Shown: positions 22,248 to 35,453, counted from the first letter of the stretch. The stretch is DNA of 64,000 nt from Lenzites betulinus (GCA_022264855.1 JABYQU010000015.1:248001-312000); one strand, 5' to 3'. The notes: generated by a model from the letters alone, not told the origin. A program made the numbers and translations.

Positions 22248-24648
22248 ATGGGTGGCCAAGACGACCCCGGGAGGCCCTCCGCGCGGCAGATCTTCGACGA
22301 GGTGCTCTCCGGCGCGCGGCCGCGCCCGTTCATCCCGCGCCTGCGCTCCGACCCGCCGCCCTTCCACCCCATCCCCCACAGCCTGCGCGAGTTCCGCACG
22401 CTCGAGGGCGAGGCGCGGCAGCGGCGGCTCCGCGCCCTCTGGCACCGCCTGCCCGAGCGCAGCGCCGCCGCCGGCGTGGACGACGAGGCGATCGCGCGGG
22501 CGTACCCCGTCAAGAGCGACGGCGACCTCACCGCGGAGGGCGCGAAGCAGCTGGGGGAGATGTACGAGGACGAGCTGCTCGGGTCGTGCGGCGTGCGCAC
22601 GCGCGGGCCGTTCTCGAAACGTGTGTCGTGGGCAGAGTTTGAGAAGTATGCGGACGCGAAGGAGAACGGTGCGTCTGCTGGTTCGGACTTGTTCGGGGAC
22701 GGCGGAATACTGAACGAGAGCAGAGCTCTGGCATATCTTCCACGACGAGCTCGATCTCGACGGGAATGGCCATCTCGATGCTGACGAGCTGGAGCTCGCC
22801 CTGCAGAAAGCAGGTATGCAGCCCGCTTTGGACACATGCGTCAGCTTGTTAACCTCTTCGCAGGCATCAAACTCTCCGCCTCTACACTCTCTGAATTCAT
22901 GACATTCCTCACATCCTCGCCACATTCACATGCAGTTAGCTTTACAGAATTCCGGGACTTTCTGCTGTTATTGCCACGGAAAGCCTCGCCGGAAGAGATA
23001 TTCCGATACTATCGAGTGCGGAAGTACATGGGTGACGACGGGCGAGGCGCTGCACGCGTAAACATGGAGGGTGAGTTTGGTGGGAACCGTAACGGGGGCG
23101 TTCTGACCGCTATTCTTGCTTAGGTGATGTGACCCTTAGCGCAGAAGACCTATCTCTGGACCAACCCCATGCCACGCCCATACCCAAAGATGTCCCGCCA
23201 CTACCTATAGACCATAGGTCATCATATGATGACGAGGAGGAAGACGAGGACTTCGACGATGATTATGAGGAGGAGGAGCCTCATCACGGTTGGCTTGCAG
23301 GGTCAACGGCGGCGAGGTTTCTATTAGCGGGTGGCGTCGCAGGAGCGGGTAGGGTACTTTCCCGACATAGGCAGGCATCGACTAACATCATTTGCAGTGT
23401 CGCGGACATGTACAGCGCCTTTCGATAGGCTAAAAATCTTCCTGATCACCCGTCCGCCAGAGCTCGGGGGGACGGTCCTCACACCGCAGGCACCAGCTCG
23501 AGGATTCAAGGCCATCGCAGGCGCAATCACCCGAATATATGCGGAAGGGGGCGTGTTAGCGTTCTGGACAGGGAATGGTCTCTCCGTCGTGAAAATTCTG
23601 CCGGAATCCGCTATCAAGTTTCTTTCATACGAATCAGCTGTCAGTGCCACATATGCATCTGGTCCTGACGCATCTGTAACTCTTTTCGTGCACAGAAACG
23701 CATGTTCGCGAAGTACTGGGACAAGGTGGAAGACCCACGAGACATCAGCGGCGCCAGCCGCTTTCTGTCCGGCGGTCTGGGCGGCATCAGCAGTCAGCTC
23801 AGTAAGCGTTCAGCACACTTTGCACCCTACATGCGCTCAATTCGTTGCAGCCATCTATCCAATAGAGACCCTAAAGGTATGGAAGCACCTCTTCCGTGCC
23901 GGCGCGCGGGGCTGATCAGACCCTGCAGACGCAAATGATGAGCAGTGCGGACGGACAACGGCGAACCCTCCGCGAAGCGGCAGCCCGCGTATGGCAGCTG
24001 GGCGGCGTCAGGGCATTTTACCGTGGTCTTACGGTACGCCGGTGGCATACACGTAAAAGAGAGGCACGCTGACTCCCGCGACGTACAGATTGGCCTCATT
24101 GGTGTCTTCCCGTAAGGCCTAGTCCCCTCCCCTCCTCCCGCGCGTCGACAATGCTGATCAAACCCGGGCAGATACTCTGCGATCGACATGAGCACCTTCG
24201 AGGCGTTGAAGCTCGCGTACCTCCGATCAACAAAGAAAGAGGAGCCGGGGGTGCTCGCGCTGCTTGCGTTTGGCAGCGTCTCGGGCAGTGTCGGCGCGAC
24301 GAGCGTATACCCCTTGAACCTTGTCAGAACGCGCCTCCAGGCGTCCGGGTCGTCCGGCCATCCAGAGCGGTATACCGGTATCATGGATGTGGTCACGAAG
24401 ACGTACGCAAGAGACGGCTGGCGCGGATTCTACCGGGGACTATTACCTACACTGGCGAAGGTGGGTTATCGTGTTTGCCTTGCGTATCAGATTCTGACAG
24501 CCTTGTGCGCGCGAGTCTAGGTGGTGCCCGCCGTGTCTATATCGTATGTTGTGTATGAGTCAAGCAAACGCAAGTGAGTACCCTGAATCTCGTCCTTCAC
24601 GCCGCGAGGACGTATCTGACATTGTCTATCTGCAGGTTGGGCGTGTAG
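22248..24648 (+). CDS. SAL1: EF-hand mitochondrial carrier, ATP-Mg/Pi (SCaMC/Sal1) type
   Basis: Calcium-regulated inner-membrane carrier that probably exchanges adenine nucleotides for phosphate. Twelve exons: 22248-22668, 22724-22813, 22864-23070, 23124-23348, 23398-23639, 23696-23801, 23851-23876, 23929-24033, 24089-24111, 24172-24460, 24521-24573 and 24636-24648. Total 599 aa. The N-terminal ~200 residues contain a canonical EF-hand loop (DLDGNGHLDADE), followed by an acidic stretch (DDEEEDEDFDDDYEEEE). Three carrier repeats follow, with signatures PFDRLK, YPIETLK and YPLNLVR, and GGVLAFWTGNG and GWRGFYRGLLPTL matrix helices. The order of EF-hands then carrier is diagnostic for the SCaMC/Sal1 and aralar groups. 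The wording fits SCaMC better. Confidence 0.9.
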
Positions 24649-25060
24649 ATGTTTTCATTTTTTGCTTTCGTGTCACCCGGACATCCCATGACCCCTAGAG
24701 CAGCCTTTTGTCATTCCGGCTCCCTCGCATTGTATCTTCTATCCCACATTTTAGTCCGGAATACACTAATGGCTCACGCATCCTGCAATCTCTTGCCGCG
24801 ATCCCTCCACTAACCCCACGACAACGCGTTCCTTTCTTCCTTCCTCATATTATCGGGAGGTGCAGACAACGTACCGCACTTGCCGTTATAGCACTAGCCG
24901 CCATACATGCGTACACTCGTTACATAATCCAAAGTGCCTCGCGTTAGTACTTCTTGCATGCAGCACCGCCCGCCGGTCCGCACAGGCGCAGAATTCACGA
25001 CGAGTGGCAAGACGCATTGTCGGAGCATTGACCGATCCCTTACGTGAAGAAGCCCGCACA
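24649..25060. other. Intergenic region
   Basis: 412 bp between two genes on the same strand. It presumably holds the 3' UTR of the carrier and the promoter of the small coiled-coil gene. No further feature is visible. Confidence 0.35.
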
Positions 25061-25627
25061 ATGGAGTACAGACCGCGATACGCTCAGCCGTTCACGCTGG
25101 AGGAGGCGAGGCTGCTGGCGGTGCCAATCATAAGCGAGGGTGAGCATAGCACTGGCAGCCCGATGCCTCGTCTGATCCGCATCGGACTCGCTCGCCCTCC
25201 ATTGTCCCCACAGAGATCTCGCGCCTGCAGAACTCGCTGCTGCATCTGCAGCGGACGCAGGATGAGCTGCGGGACGCGCTCGCGACGAGCCCGGGTGATA
25301 CCGACCTGACGCAGGCGTTCGAGGAAAACGAGGATGTCATGTAAGTCCCTGGGCTGGACAATGCAGAATTCCCCTCGAGTGCTTGCTGATTTATGCCGTT
25401 TAATCGTCGCCAGCGGGTCACAGAAGGAGAGGATCACCATATTGCGGATGGTGCTGGTCGAGAAAGGCGTGCCGATGAGTGCGCACTACGACCTACAGGC
25501 CGGCAACCCTCGCGGACCATCTAGTACTACGCGCCAGTCCCAGACTAACGGGATTCACCCGCATGCGGCCGTGCCTTCCCAGACAACAGACGCAGCAGAC
25601 GGGGACGACGAGGGTGTTTACTTGTAA
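25061..25627 (+). CDS. Small helical protein, resembles Tma17-type assembly chaperone
   Basis: Exons 25061-25139, 25214-25340 and 25414-25627 give 139 aa. The middle is a helical hairpin (EISRLQNSLLHLQRTQDELR, then ENEDVIGSQKERITILRMVL). It is followed by a polar tail (QTNGIHPHAAVPSQTTD). The spacing EI..SL.HLQR...L followed by EN..VI..Q.ER resembles the fungal Tma17 proteasome-assembly chaperone. At this length that similarity is weak evidence. Conserved splice sites and phase support a real gene. Confidence 0.6.
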
Positions 25628-26074
25628 TAACGGGGGTTTGCCCACGTTTGCGTTCAGTTTTACGACCATCCAAGTGTATGAATTGTACTCTCATAACACC
25701 AATAGGTTTGGCCCAACGTGCTGGGCAGCCTGCAATACAGAACGAAATACGTATCATCACGAAGGCAACATCCAACCCCTAGCAAAGTCGAGTTCACAAC
25801 TCCTTCGTACATATCGTTATCATGAGAATTATCCTTGTCTTCGCTGCCAGCCACATAAGCCAGACCTTTTCACCGCCATTCACGAGAGCGAAAGTTTATC
25901 GTAGCGTCCAGAGAGCCAGCGTTCAGAGTAACAGATGCGATGTTGCCTCAGCGCTCCAGACCGAGAAACAGGAGTAGGCCGATCAGACACAAGACGAGGA
26001 CGAGACATAGACAGCCGCCGACCGGGAGGTCAAGAAAGAAACGCATGCAGACAGCACAGAGAGATGTTGAGGGT
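25628..26074. other. Convergent 3' intergenic region
   Basis: 447 bp between two convergent genes. AT content is higher than in the flanking exons, consistent with 3' UTRs. Nothing else seen. Confidence 0.35.
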
Positions 26075-29000
26075 TTAGCGACGCTTCCGAGCCCTTGACT
26101 TGGATGCGGTGGGTTGCAGAACCTATAAGTAATTAGCAGAGGATCTTCCATCGCCACAGCAGACGATGTCTGCATACCTTCTTCGGGGGCGCATTGACGG
26201 ATGCGTCAGTCTGCTCTGCCTTACGAGCAGTGGTTCGCTATACCAGGCGTAAGAACATTTCCAGGCCGTGAGGGAGGGACCTTACCGGGCGTTTGAGAGG
26301 CTTGGGAGCAGCTGGAACGTCCGGATGTTGGGGTGGCGAGTGCGACTTACCTCTCTTGCCAAGGGAAGATGTAGGCGAAAACCTTAGAGCGCCATGGTCG
26401 TCATCAAAGTCTAAGATCTCATCCGAGCAGTCTGTTGCGAGTCTGCTGAACATCGGCTTCCTGGTCTGGGGCTGTACCACAGCCCCTGTTGCAGGAGACT
26501 TGCGCATTTGGGTCTGCTCGGGTTGTCCTCGGTTCGACACTGGAGTGGGATGTGAGTTCTTCGCCTGGTCAGCCAGGGTAGCTGAGTCGTCCCGTGCATG
26601 AGTGGTTATCGTCGTCTTCGGTGGTGCCGGACCATCGACGGTTGGCTAGGGGCGCGAATTATAGTCACTGTCTCATAAAATTGAAACCTTCCGCACCTGA
26701 GCATCCCGATCAGGCGCGTGGTGAGGTGAGCTGCTTTGTCCCGATGACATCCATGCTGTAGGGTCTATCATAGACAGGTCACCGACAGTTCGCTGTGGCG
26801 GCTTAGGCTTCTACACGATTTCGTTCGTATCAGTGACATGCCTGTATGCATGAAGAACGGAGACGCTAACGGGTGGGTTGAGATGCCTCGTAAGAGTGCT
26901 CTCCAGGAGGTGTACCTTGGCCCGCATCTCCTTGAGCGCGTTGTCGCGCTTGTGGTAGTTCAGGTGCCGGACATGAATGGAAATGCTGCAAGACACCCAC
27001 ACGACGGAGCTCATTTCGATTGGCAACCATTTCCTGTTCGTGGATGGCCTGCGACGTGTGAATGAGGTTGTTGATGAACCCCTTCTCTTCGTCGTTCTGT
27101 GCGATTAAACACGTTATTTGTCATATCGTAGCAAGGAGAAAAGAGCAAACGTGCTAGCTCTCCAGTGCGATATCTAGATTCGATTGTCTTCGCGCGAACC
27201 GTGTTCATCATCTCGGTGGCTTCCAGTGTCGCAACGCGAGATCGGAGGGTACGCAGTTCTGCCTCTGTTTCCGGAGACGGGAGTTGGGCGTCCTTCAGCT
27301 GACGACGTAGATCGGCCATCTCTTCCTCAAGTTCGCGCGTCTTGGCTTCGGCAGAGCTAATGCGTGCTCGGGATTCCACTAAATCGTCAGCGAGTTGTTG
27401 GGCGTGCTTGCTGCCCTGGGCTAGGAGTTCAGCATGCGCGGCGGCTTGCTCCTTTAAGCGGTCAGCATGCTCCTCTTGCATGGCTTGAACCGCTCTCTCG
27501 TGACGCTTCAAAGCAGTGTCCATGACGTCGATCGTGGCCTGTAAACCGAGTTTCTGCTCGCGTAGAATAGCAAGATCTCGCTCGAGTCTCGCGGTGCTTT
27601 CGGCAAGTTGCCTCTGTTTGATTGCATCAGTCTGGACAATCGTTGCACGATGTCCGAACGTACCGCATGAGATACCTCAGCTGCGAGCAATCGCTCCTGT
27701 AAAAAGTGAGAATCCGTAAGAGGTTCACCCTATTCTACCCACCTGTGAATCCCCGACGGCTTCCTTAGTGATGCGAAGCGTGACAGATTGGTCCTCAAAG
27801 CGATCTTCGAGTGACTGTAGGACAGATTTGACAATGTACAAGCACTCGTAAACGTCGCACCCTTTACCTGGTATCGCAAGCTGGCTTCTTGTAACCTAGA
27901 ATAGTAGATTTTAGTACGTCTGCGATGACCTATTTCCTTTGCGCGAGGCGTACCGCGCAGATCGTGTTTCCAGCTCTTGACGAGCGCGCCCAACGGTGGC
28001 TTCCAGCTCGTCGACCTTCTCCGTAAGTACGCCTCTTTCGTCATTCATTCTCCGAACGTCGGCTGCGAAAGATAGTTCACGAGCTTTACTCCCGCTCAGC
28101 TCCTCCACGAGAGACTTGCTCTCGGCCCTTTTCTCTCGAAGTTCTTCGTCGAGGTACTGGATCCTAGAGAGTTCGTGAGCGCAAATTGGGTCAGAATCGC
28201 ATCAAATATACCTGGTGTTATGATCGGCAATTGTGCCGTCCTTGCTCGAATTGAGAGTCGCAAGTTCTGCTATTCTCATGCGCATCTCGTTGACCTTTGC
28301 TCGGAGTTCAGGGATCCTGCGCGGAACTTTGAGCTCACAAGTCCGTGAACGAAATGTCAAGGAGGTCGTACTCGGCCTGTTGATTCTCCAAGCTTGCGAT
28401 GTAGGCGTCTTTGCCCACTATGGCTTCTTGAAGCCTTGCTATGCTGTTGTTGGGGTTAGCTTAGCCGATGGCGCATATCGACGACATACTCTGAATGGAC
28501 ATCCCCCAGAGCCCGTAACTCATCTTCCTTGGCACTCAACAGCGTTTGCAACTCCTGCGTCCTTGATACCAGGAGAATCAGCCTAGCTTCAGTGTTCAAA
28601 CGCATGTCATACCGTTGAATTGCGGCTTGGGCCTTTGCTTCCGAATCTGCGGCTATGGACAACGTATCATACAAATCGTCTTGCTGTTTCTTCAAGGATG
28701 AAGCAAGCGAGGAAACTTCCTCGGCTGATGTTCCTTGAGTGACCGTTAGGAGCACAGATAATGTTACAGTTCTCACTATTTCGCTCAAGAAGGGTGTTTG
28801 CGCGAGATAAAGCAGCGCGATCGTCCGCTTGTGCAGCTTCGAGATCCATGATGCGGCTCTTGGCTTCGATCAGTTCCCCTCCTACAGACTGGAGGCGATC
28901 TCGAAGGAGATCGGCGACTTGCTGGCCTATATGCGACTTGTGAGTATTCCGTACCCTCAACAGCCGCTTGGATTACTTACTCTTCGAGCATTCGAGCTCT

Positions 29001-30236
29001 AGGGTGCTCATGATTCCTTTCACCTCTCTTGTTTTAGACCACTCTTCGCCGCCTTCAAGGTGGGGCTCGATGTCTATGCTCTGTTGAGCGAGATGACAAA
29101 ACATCGACGGAGTGTACGCTACCTTTCATCGACGAGGAGATACTATCTCTCAGCGCTTGCACATCTGCGAGAGACGAGCGTGCGTCGTCAATGAAAGCGA
29201 AAGAACCCTCTGACTGCGTCTTGAGTTCAGCTAATGTGCTCCGCAACCCCTCCAGACTAGCATATAGTCAGGTCAACGGATGGCATCGAACCACAGCCGC
29301 GAGATGCACCTCTTAGAACTAGTCTGCAAGCTTTGTCGGGCAGTGTCCTTCAAGGCTTTCAGCCGTTGTTGGAATTCCTCCTTCTCCTTTCGCGTTGAGT
29401 CCACCTGCAACTGCAGACGGGCAATCTCTCGACGCTATTGAGGACAGGGTGAGCATATATGCGTCTTGCGGGATAGTATCAACCATACCTGTTCCTCAAG
29501 CTCATACTTCGCGTTCCTCAAGTCCGTAGCCCCGCGCATCATGATAGACGACAGGTCATCGTCGTTCCTGCCGTGAACTGAGCTCAGCACAGACGCGCTC
29601 CTCGACTGAATATGAGACATAAACGCTTCGGATCTACGAGGAACTGGCGCATAACGGGTCTCAGGGGCGTCCCCGGCGGCGACAGCTGCCAGATAAGTTG
29701 GCGGTTCGTTGGTGTCCTCTGCCAAGGGTTTTAAAAGCCGTACAATAAGGACGCATATTATAAGTCACACCTGTTTCGAGACGTTGGTGCAAGCTCCGTC
29801 CGGGCCTTGTTTGGGAAAAAGCCCGGGATTTGCGATGCTGAGCATGTTTATGTCCCGTGGAAGACACGTTCTCCGTTGTAGCCATCCCAACGGCAGCATT
29901 CCGCGAAAGGTGCGGCATGGGCGAGTTCGAGGGAAACGAGAACATCGACTTGGGCATATTCGCAGCTTCCTGGTCGTTTGCATTTCCAGGGTCTGGAGAC
30001 GAGTGTCCAAGATATGAGAGTTGACCTTGCATAAGCAAAGAGTCGCTTGGCGGAGAAAGCGCGTCGCCATGAGACTGGGAAGGACGCGTGAGTTCCGAGG
30101 CCTGTTGCTCGCGTCGTGTGCCGGTCGATCCTAACTTGTTGGCTCCTTCATTATATCCATCGGAGCCAAGGAATGACGGTTGATGCTCAGGCTCTTGATT
30201 CGAAAAGAGAGCTTGGCGCAAAAGCCTCCCGTTCAT
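26075..30236 (-). CDS. Long coiled-coil protein of unknown function
   Basis: Multi-intron gene starting MNGRLLRQALFSNQEPEHQP at 30236 and ending KSRARKRR at 26075. The first ~200 residues are Ser/Asn/Gln-rich and disordered. From about 29690 to 26850 nearly every exon encodes heptad-rich helix, for example REIARLQLQVDSTRKEKEEF, GGELIEAKSRIMDLEAAQAD and KTRELEEEMADLRRQLKDAQ. The C-terminal exons are polar with KPMFSRLATDCSDEILDFDD and a basic tail of KPLKRP, RTTARKAEQ and RARKRR. The architecture fits a structural protein of chromosomes, spindle pole or nuclear periphery, but no family signature is readable. Exon borders were not all resolved. Clear ones are at 29724/29445 and 26240-26175. Confidence 0.7.
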
Positions 30237-30526
30237 GACTCCGAGGAGTAGACGAGGGACGTGGTGGGAGGAAGGCAAGGAAGGCTGCAGCGCGGTCACC
30301 CGCGCGCCGTATGGAGGAAGCGCCCTCGTGACGCGATCACGTGAAAGAAGCTTACGCGTTACGCGTGTCACCGCGGCACTCTAGCGTCGCTTGTGCCAGT
30401 GGCGGAGCGCTGGGTGGCCAAACCTTCCTTGCCTTCGTACTGCGCGCACCTGAGCCACAGCTGCACTTCATAGTTCTCCTCTCCGGCGTTATAACGGGTG
30501 CTCCAGCACTTTACTGATAGCACTAA

Positions 30527-31473
30527 ATGCCTAGCGTATCGACGTCTTGGTTGGCTACCAGTGGGACCAACATAGGTATGGCATTGGTAGCATTATATGC
30601 TCTTCCACAGATAAGCGAGCTTATTCGAGATTAGGTCGCAAAGGCACCAATGCCGCGTGTAGCACCGTAGGGCCTGAGGGCTTTCCTGAAGATGGGCACA
30701 AGGTCGAAAGGCACCGCGACTATTTCTTCGCCGACGGCAATGTGGTTCTTCAGGTCGGATCGTCTTTGATGAGGACCTGTTGGAACATATAATTTACGCG
30801 TTATTCAGATTGAAGATATCCAGTACAAGCTGCATCGATCCGTCCTTGCGAAGCATTCCCCTGTATTCCAGGAATTGTTCACGCTCCCACAACCGGAGGG
30901 GTCTACAGAGGGATGCACCGAGGACAACCCCATATACCTCTCCGGGATTCAGGCTGATGACTTCACCCGCTTTATTGGCCTACTATACCCTCCGTATGTG
31001 CTTGTCCTAGTTTTATCGTATCGCGCATCCAGTGACATCGACTTAGCACGCTAGGCTGCTGCAACGTCACCACCGCTACCGAGTGGCTCTCGGTATTGGA
31101 CCAAGCCGATCGCTGGCAAGTCGAAAGTCTCCGCGAGCACGCAGTTACACAGCTCAACAGCATGTACATCGAGCCTGTACAGAAGATCGCTATTTGGCTG
31201 CGCTACGGCCTCCCAACCGACCCACTGATCCCTTCCTACATCGACGTCATCTCTCGCCCGCGCCCTCTGGGCCTCGCACAAGCACAGCTTCTTGGGCTCC
31301 CCCTGTTCGTCAAGATCTCACAGGCCAGAGATCTTGTGCATGCCAAGGGGGCTTGCCGCTGCTGCGGCGGTGTCTCCGCTCAAACCGGCAACAGCATACG
31401 ACGTGACCGGATCCTGGAGGAAATCGTCCATGACGTTATAGGTGCTACGCGCTCTCCTTCTTTGAGGTACTAG
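30527..31473 (+). CDS. BTB/POZ domain protein
   Basis: Exons 30527-30575, 30635-30753, 30809-30993 and 31047-31473 give 259 aa. The BTB fold is recognised from RDYFFADGNVVLQ-IEDIQYKLHRSVLAKHSPVFQELF followed by the helical VTTATEWLSVLDQADRW and MYIEPVQKIAIWLRYG. This is the common agaricomycete BTB family, often present in dozens of copies and probably mediating protein-protein contacts. The start codon was chosen because the short first exon joins in phase through a normal GTATGG..TAG intron. No in-frame ATG exists in exon 2. Confidence 0.8.
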
Positions 31474-31857
31474 CCTTCAGTCATCTTTCTGTAGTTGAAC
31501 ACCTCACCCCACCCCTTCCGTCGCAGCTCGTTCTTTCTTGATGCCGCTCTTTACCCTCTTGCTTAGATACCCGTACACTCGCTCACCCTTCTAATCTCTT
31601 GATCGCACGCTCTCTCTTTTGTGTATCTATACGCTTGTACAGTACGAAATTGAATGCCACCTGAGCTTCTGCTGCTGGTAAGGCAAGAGAAACGCCCGAT
31701 GGCGGTACATTGATCAGTGCTTGACTTAACGTCCTCGGTTGCCATATTGGGATTCGGGTGCTTCGACCTCGTGGCGACCATGCTCTCGCCAATCGCAACA
31801 ACCGTCTCCCTTCCCTCATTCCATCCTTGACTGTCTAGACCGCGAAACGCTCTCTCC
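31474..31857. other. Intergenic region upstream of CK2 beta
   Basis: 384 bp between same-strand genes, pyrimidine-rich in its first third (31495-31620). No conserved coding content was found. Confidence 0.35.
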
Positions 31858-33485
31858 ATGTCCCGACGGACAGACTATACCTCGCTGGCCACTGGGGACC
31901 CATCCCTCCCGGATGAAGAAGTGATCAGTGCCACTGCGGAGGGCGATGAGGACATGGAGGACGCTGAGGAACAGGAGGACGGATACAGTACGTGTATGTC
32001 CCCACATACAGCCCTTTTGTCTCTGCTGACGAGCAGTCTGACACTCCCTCACCCCCCTGACTGTTTTCTGTGGACGGAACACGTCTTTCGCGCGTGTTCT
32101 GCAGGCTCCTCGACACCAACTTCGACACTGACTTGGATCAGCTGGTTCTGCTCGCTCCCGGGACACGAATACTTCTGCGAGGTGGCGGAGGACTTCATAG
32201 AGGATGACTTCAATCTCACCGGCCTGAACGTGATGGTGCCGTTCTGGAAGGAGGCGATGGAGATGGTGTTGGACATGGAGCCTGGTATGTAGACAGCAGC
32301 TTCCCCGCTAATCACGTCGTAACCAGCCCCATTCAGATGAGGATTCGTCCAAGATTCCTGATGTCTCGATTGTGGAGGCTTCGGCCGAACTTCTGTACGG
32401 TCTGTGTCACCAAAGATACATCCTGACGCGGGCGGGGCTCCAGGCGATGGTGCGTTATCATCCATCTACTCGTGTGCGGCCTTGTCATAATGCATGTCTC
32501 ATTACTCAGGTGGACAAGTACGAGGCGGGGATATTCGGGTCTTGTCCGCGCGTATATTGCAATGGATGCAATACCGTCCCATGTGGCCGCTCCGATTCGC
32601 CCGGATTGGACACAGTCAAGCTATTCTGTCCGAACTGCAATGACATCTACACGCCACCCAGCAGCAGATTCCAGGGTGTCGACGGTATGTTCCTCAACAG
32701 CGAAACTAATACTCTTGTACCCAGCAAACTCACGCGTTCAACACAGGTGCTTTCTTTGGCACAACCTTCGCCCACCTTTTCTTCCAGAGTTACCGCGAGC
32801 TTGCTCCCGCGCCATTCTGGAAACCATCTACCCCACCCACCACCTCGCCACGCTCCTCCGCCAGCTCCTCCTCCAACCAGCCTCCATTCGTCAACCCTAA
32901 CCCCTACGGCGGCCAGAAGCGCGCCGCGGGCAAGGTCTACGTCCCGAAGATCTATGGCTTCCGCGTGAGCGAACGCGCAAAATGTGGGCCGCGCATGCAG
33001 TGGATGCGTCTCCGGCCCGAGAACGCGGAGGAGCTGGATCTGGTCGACTGGAGGGGACACTGGATCGACGATGATGAACACTACAACGATGAGGAGGAGC
33101 ATGCAGACGAGGATCGGCCAATGGAGGACTTCGACCCTGTAAGCACCATCGAGGCAGACGGTCCGTTATTCCATTTACTGACCGAATTTTACAGGATGCG
33201 CAGGATGATGACGACGACGAAGAGGAGGAGGAGGAAGAAGAGGCGCACGACGGCGCGCCGAAGGGACGAGCCGTGTCCAACTCGGTGCCGGATACTGCAC
33301 TCCAATCGCCCACACCGACTAACCCCCCATCCTCACCCGCTACGAGCGGCCCGCCACCGACACCGCGGGACTCCGCCAAGCTAGCGCTGCAGCAGCGCGC
33401 TACCAGTACCGCCGTCTCCCCACCACTCGCTGGCGGGAAGCTGCGAGTGGTGCGCCAGCTGGTGCCGCGAGCGCAAGTATGCTGA
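31858..33485 (+). CDS. CKB1: Casein kinase II regulatory subunit beta
   Basis: Regulatory chain of protein kinase CK2 that dimerises through a zinc ribbon and docks the catalytic subunits. Exons 31858-31987, 32105-32284, 32337-32449, 32510-32684, 32747-33138 and 33195-33485 give 426 aa. After an acidic N-terminus come [20 protein letters not shown] and [11 protein letters not shown], the diagnostic CK2 beta opening. Then come [12 protein letters not shown] and the zinc ribbon CPRVYC...FCPNC, followed by [17 protein letters not shown] and [11 protein letters not shown]. The protein is longer than animal CK2 beta because of a Pro/Ser insert after the zinc ribbon and a C-terminal tail with an Asp/Glu run of about 16 residues. 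That is usual in fungi. Confidence 0.95.
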
Positions 33486-33784
33486 TGGACCTGCACGCTG
33501 ATTTATTGGGGCCGGAGTCTCCTCGTCCACGCCGTCGACCATGTGTCCTATGTTCCATGTCCGCGAGTCCTGTTAGACTACCTAAACTACGAAGTGTCCA
33601 CGAGTTGTATATACTACACCCTACAGGTAGACACATAACCAAATACGCCGTGGGAAAACATGGTCCCGATCGGGCGTGCAACTGTACAGCACATCAGCCA
33701 CCGCCCCGGCGTCACGTGTGGCGTAAGTGTGCCATCGCTCGCGCCAGGCCCACCAGCAACCAGCAGCGTCAAGACTTCAAGAAA

Positions 33785-34301
33785 ATGGCCCGTAGCAGTG
33801 CGTGTCCCTGCACGATCTCCGTGCGAGCTTTGCTGACGATAGGATATGTGCGATTGCGGTTCTGCGCTACCGTTGGAACGACAGACCTCCGTTACGGCCT
33901 CAACAAGGGCCACCCCACGACCCCCATCGCAAAGACTGTCCGCCCCAGCCACAAGAAGGGTGTCCAGTCCGAGCGCACCAAGTTTGTGCGCTCTATCGTC
34001 CGGGAGGTCGCTGGCTTCTCTCCCTATGAGCGTCGGGTTATGGAGTTGTTGAGGAACTCCAAGGTGCGTTATCCTCCTGTGCTCGTTTAAATCATTATTC
34101 TCAAAGACGACTCCTCGGACTACAGGACAAGAAGGCGCGGAAGTTCACGAAGAAGCGGGTGCGTAGAGCGTGCTGCAATCGCTACGAGCCAAAACGTTTG
34201 CTAAACTTTCTCGGTTTTTGCAGTTGGGCACGCTCCTCCGCGCCAAGCGCAAACTCGAGGAGCTCAGCACGATCATCCAGGAGAGCAGGAGGGCGCACTA
34301 A
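33785..34301 (+). CDS. RPL36: 60S ribosomal protein eL36
   Basis: Cytosolic large-subunit ribosomal protein. Exons 33785-33797, 33885-34063, 34126-34158 and 34224-34301 give 100 aa, the normal family length. The sequence runs [20 protein letters not shown], then [45 protein letters not shown] and ends QESRRAH. The first coding exon is only 13 nt and is joined by an 87 nt intron, a typical arrangement for fungal ribosomal protein genes. Confidence 0.97.
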
Positions 34302-35453
34302 AAGCCGCAGAGTATGCTGGGCGGTTCGCCACGATTGTCTCCGTACGCTGCGCTGCGCCATGCCGGGGCTGGCTAGGCTCGTTCACTCCATGATGCCATG
34401 CATTCGTTGTAACTCTATGCGTTTCTATTCAAATGCCGGACCCATGCCCCTCGCAGACAGCGCGTCACAGTCAGCGTTCTCAGAGTCTGGCCGCTCGGCC
34501 CCCGGGAGGCCTATAGTGGATAGACGACTGCTGCACGCAAAAGGCGTGCTTAAGAAATCGTCACGATCTCCGTTTCGCTCGGAAGGCTGCCGCGCTGACG
34601 CGGACGCCTCCCGCGCGATGCTACGATAGGAGATGTTAGGGGGATTGCCACGCCGTTGTAGTTCCGCCCTCGGAAACGCGAGCTAGCGCAGCGCTTTCTC
34701 AGGATTTCTCAGCGTTGAGTCATCCACGACCCCCGTGGTGATGAGCTGCGAGCAATGGAAGAGAGGCGTCTCGTTGGAACCCCTGAGGCTGTATCTCCCT
34801 ATGACTGCTACGGTGCCGCTGGGCGGTAGGAAGGCGGATATTGCACGCGAGCGGCGAGCGTCGGTGGTAGCGTTAATATGGGGCGATCAGGCTGACACAC
34901 CGCCTTCTCGGTGGGGAGCGAGGGAGGCCTCTGAGCCGACTTGTGTTTTGCTGGTCATCATCATCGGCGGCAGCGATCGGAGTCGCGGCCGACGCCGGCA
35001 GCGCGAGGGTACGCAACGCCCGCTGGAGGAGGGCCGTTGGGACACTCGGAACGCACAAAGACGGCCTGACACAACAGGCTGGATGCGATCGGTGGCCCTT
35101 CTAAACGGCCATCAGAGCTGTTGTCACTGTTCTTGTTGTCTTCCGGGGTGCGTCCAGGCGCTGGATTTGAAGGAGCAGCGGTCTGGCCGCGGGAGAGAGG
35201 GTACGGACCGCGGATCTGGACGGACTCCGACGGAGCATGAGGACAATCGGAGGTATTATTTGACGGGCGCGGAGGAGGAGGGGAGGGCGGATGAGCAAGC
35301 GGGGGGACGTAAGCAGCGAGGAGGACGCCGGGACGGGCCGAGGAGGGATTACCCGGCGGCAGGGACGCGTAGGCGCCGGGCGTGTATTTGAGCGTGTCAG
35401 CCGCGAGCCCTGTCCGACTCTTTCTCCTCTTTTCTGTCCGTCCGTCCTGGCCC
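34302..35453. other. Gene-free interval with one unsupported open frame
   Basis: 1.15 kb between eL36 and the VTT-domain gene. An unspliced frame at 34735-35391 (+, 218 codons) is Arg/Gly-rich and has no domain. It overlaps long frames on the other strand, so I treat it as chance. The final 200 bp serve as promoter and 5' UTR of the next gene. Confidence 0.35.

Noticed and set aside
34735..35391. Unspliced 218-codon frame between eL36 and the VTT gene
   Set aside because: Arg/Gly-rich composition, no domain, overlaps equally long frames on the opposite strand. Consistent with GC bias.
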